Part shown: one piece after another, positions 6,401 to 7,286 of the stretch
How positions within the stretch are numbered: position 1 is the first letter of the stretch
Layout of the letters: each line of letters opens with the position of its first letter
Assembly: GCA_018623405.1 (NCBI GenBank)
Contig: JAAZVO010000131.1
Location: 1 to 7,286, forward strand
Length of the DNA stretch: 7,286 nucleotides
Direction of reading: 5' to 3'
From: Crocinitomicaceae bacterium
Lineage (GTDB): Bacteria > Bacteroidota > Bacteroidia > Flavobacteriales_G > Salibacteraceae
The notes under the pieces: generated by a model
The model's database searches: none
What the model was told of the DNA's origin: nothing
The model's input: the letters and a program-made list of their open reading frames with translations, nothing else
Translations under genes and position numbers: made by a program

Positions 6401-7286
6401 TTAACTAGCTCCGAGGCTATCAGCTCAGCATTTTCCCCATTTAAATAGTCGAATACTGTTTTACCATAAACGTCTTTAATATTTACATCAGCACCAGCTT
6501 TTTTCAGCTTTTTAATTACTTCTTTAGCCAATATCAAATTATTTTTACTAGACTCATTCATAAACATCGTTTTACTATACATTATAGGAGTGGTACCTTT
6601 ATCATTAGCTTCATTAACATCACATTTTTTTTCAATTAAAAAAGATAGACACTTTAAAGAGTTATAATAAGCACATTCAGAAACAAGCCCACGACCATAG
6701 TTATTTTTATAACTATTAAACTCATTCAAATAGTTTTTAATTAACAGATTAAGGTCATCACCTTTAATTGCTCGGTAACAATTATGTATCATTTCCTCTA
6801 TTTTTTTTTGATTCTCCAACCACTGATTAAACTTTAAACTAACACGAGTCTTCTCTTTTTCATTCATAGGCTCATTTTTTGCTGGTCTGTAAAGCTTTTC
6901 CGTTAAACACTTTTGATGTGGTACAAAATATTTAAGTAACCTTTTCAATGCTAAGATCTGTGAATTATATATCTCTTCTTTAAGTTCACTTTCGGTTATG
7001 ACCTCAGTTATAGCTGCATTATAAAAAAAGATCAGTTCGCCTGCATCGACCTTATGATCAATATAATGGACAGTAATGCCTGGCTTTGCATTTTTTTCAA
7101 TCATCCAGAAAAATGAGTCTAGGCCACTTGTCTCTGGAATTGCCCCTGGGTGAAAATTAATAACGCCGAACTCAAAAATATTTATGACTTCCTTACTTAA
7201 TATACGAGCTCCAGCAATAATGGCTGTCTTTGCTTCAGCAGGCACAAATCGCTTTATTTCCTCCACGGAGGAATGTGCTACTTCAA
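6397..7286 (-). CDS. Sugar N-formyltransferase with C-terminal ankyrin repeats, QdtF-like, 5' end outside window
   Basis: Partial gene: the frame is open to the window edge (E-V-A-H-S-S before the GTG at 7266), and the usual N-terminal strand and first helices are missing, so the true start lies beyond 7286. The enzyme would transfer a formyl group from N10-formyltetrahydrofolate to the amine of a nucleotide-linked amino sugar in the cytoplasm. Counting from the GTG codon, the formyltransferase triad is visible as Asn37 and His39 in NFHPG and Asp74 in VDAGELI, with ETSGLDSFFW and GITVHYIDHKVDAGEL as in sugar formyltransferases. A linker of about 60 charged residues (110-185) follows. Residues 189-289 look like two to three ankyrin repeats: SLKCLSFLIEKKCDVNEAND with GTTPI, then AKEVIKKLKKAGADVNIKD with YGKTVFDYL. 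The same fusion is known in QdtF of Providencia alcalifaciens O40, where the ankyrin part holds a second nucleotide-sugar site. The stop overlaps the aminotransferase start (ATGA), suggesting coupled synthesis and successive pathway steps. Substrate is unproven. Confidence 0.5.
   Translation of the reverse strand, partial: EVAHSSVEEIKRFVPAEAKTAIIAGARILSKEVINIFEFGVINFHPGAIPETSGLDSFFWMIEKNAKPGITVHYIDHKVDAGELIFFYNAAITEVITESELKEEIYNSQILALKRLLKYFVPHQKCLTEKLYRPAKNEPMNEKEKTRVSLKFNQWLENQKKIEEMIHNCYRAIKGDDLNLLIKNYLNEFNSYKNNYGRGLVSECAYYNSLKCLSFLIEKKCDVNEANDKGTTPIMYSKTMFMNESSKNNLILAKEVIKKLKKAGADVNIKDVYGKTVFDYLNGENAELIASELVK
6409..6412 (-). promoter_or_regulatory. Ribosome binding site of the aminotransferase gene
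   Basis: GGAG on the coding strand lies 8 nt before the ATG at 6400, within the last codons of the formyltransferase gene. With the ATGA stop/start overlap it supports this start and coupled translation of the two sugar-modifying enzymes. Confidence 0.5.

Noticed and set aside
7264..7266. GTG as the true start of the formyltransferase
   Set aside because: The frame stays open to the window edge, and the family's N-terminal strand and first helices would be missing.
1..7286. CRISPR array, tRNA or rRNA gene, toxin-antitoxin or phage-defence system
   Set aside because: No array-like repeats, RNA gene signatures or defence motifs. The ankyrin repeats belong to a sugar-modifying enzyme, and every frame fits polysaccharide synthesis.

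Overview
The window looks like part of a surface-polysaccharide (O-antigen or capsule) locus of the Wzx/Wzy-dependent type. The likely host is a gammaproteobacterium, perhaps a marine or enteric lineage such as Vibrionales or Alteromonadales. That guess rests on the gene families and low GC content; nothing in the window fixes the genus. Every gene is on the minus strand, so transcription runs from position 7286 towards 1. Adjacent genes overlap or are separated by only 3 nt, which fits one operon or an internal piece of one. No intergenic promoter, terminator, RNA gene, IS element or CRISPR array was seen.

In transcription order: (1) 7286-6397, the 5'-truncated end of a sugar N-formyltransferase fused to a C-terminal ankyrin-repeat region (QdtF-like architecture). 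(2) 6400-5333, a PLP-dependent DegT/DnrJ/EryC1/StrS sugar aminotransferase resembling WbpE, which stops early at its C-terminus. (3) 5329-3950, a Wzx-type flippase. (4) 3978-3418, a left-handed beta-helix O-acetyltransferase. (5) 3431-2349, a GT-B glycosyltransferase. (6) 2365-1151, a Wzy-type polymerase. (7) 1151-1, a heparinase II/III-family gene broken by two frameshifts and an amber codon, running off the window.

Proposed division of labour: the aminotransferase puts an amino group on a nucleotide-linked keto sugar and the formyltransferase converts it to a formamido group. The glycosyltransferase builds that or another sugar into the lipid-linked repeat unit, and the acetyltransferase decorates a sugar. 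Wzx flips the unit across the inner membrane and Wzy polymerises it in the periplasm. The nucleotide-sugar precursor enzymes, initiating transferase and other glycosyltransferases must lie outside the window.

Composition is mosaic. Rows counted by hand give about 43% GC in the aminotransferase and about 47% in the downstream half of the heparinase remnant. A counted row inside wzy gives about 25%, and one in the formyltransferase about 30%. This is the usual pattern of an exchanged serotype-specific core between more conserved flanks. The points most worth following up are the ankyrin-fused formyltransferase next to a WbpE-like aminotransferase, the clipped aminotransferase end that doubles as the wzx ribosome binding site, and the decayed heparinase-family gene. 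[Format note: the original gave no feature confidence values; the 0.5 in every feature is a placeholder required by the schema.]
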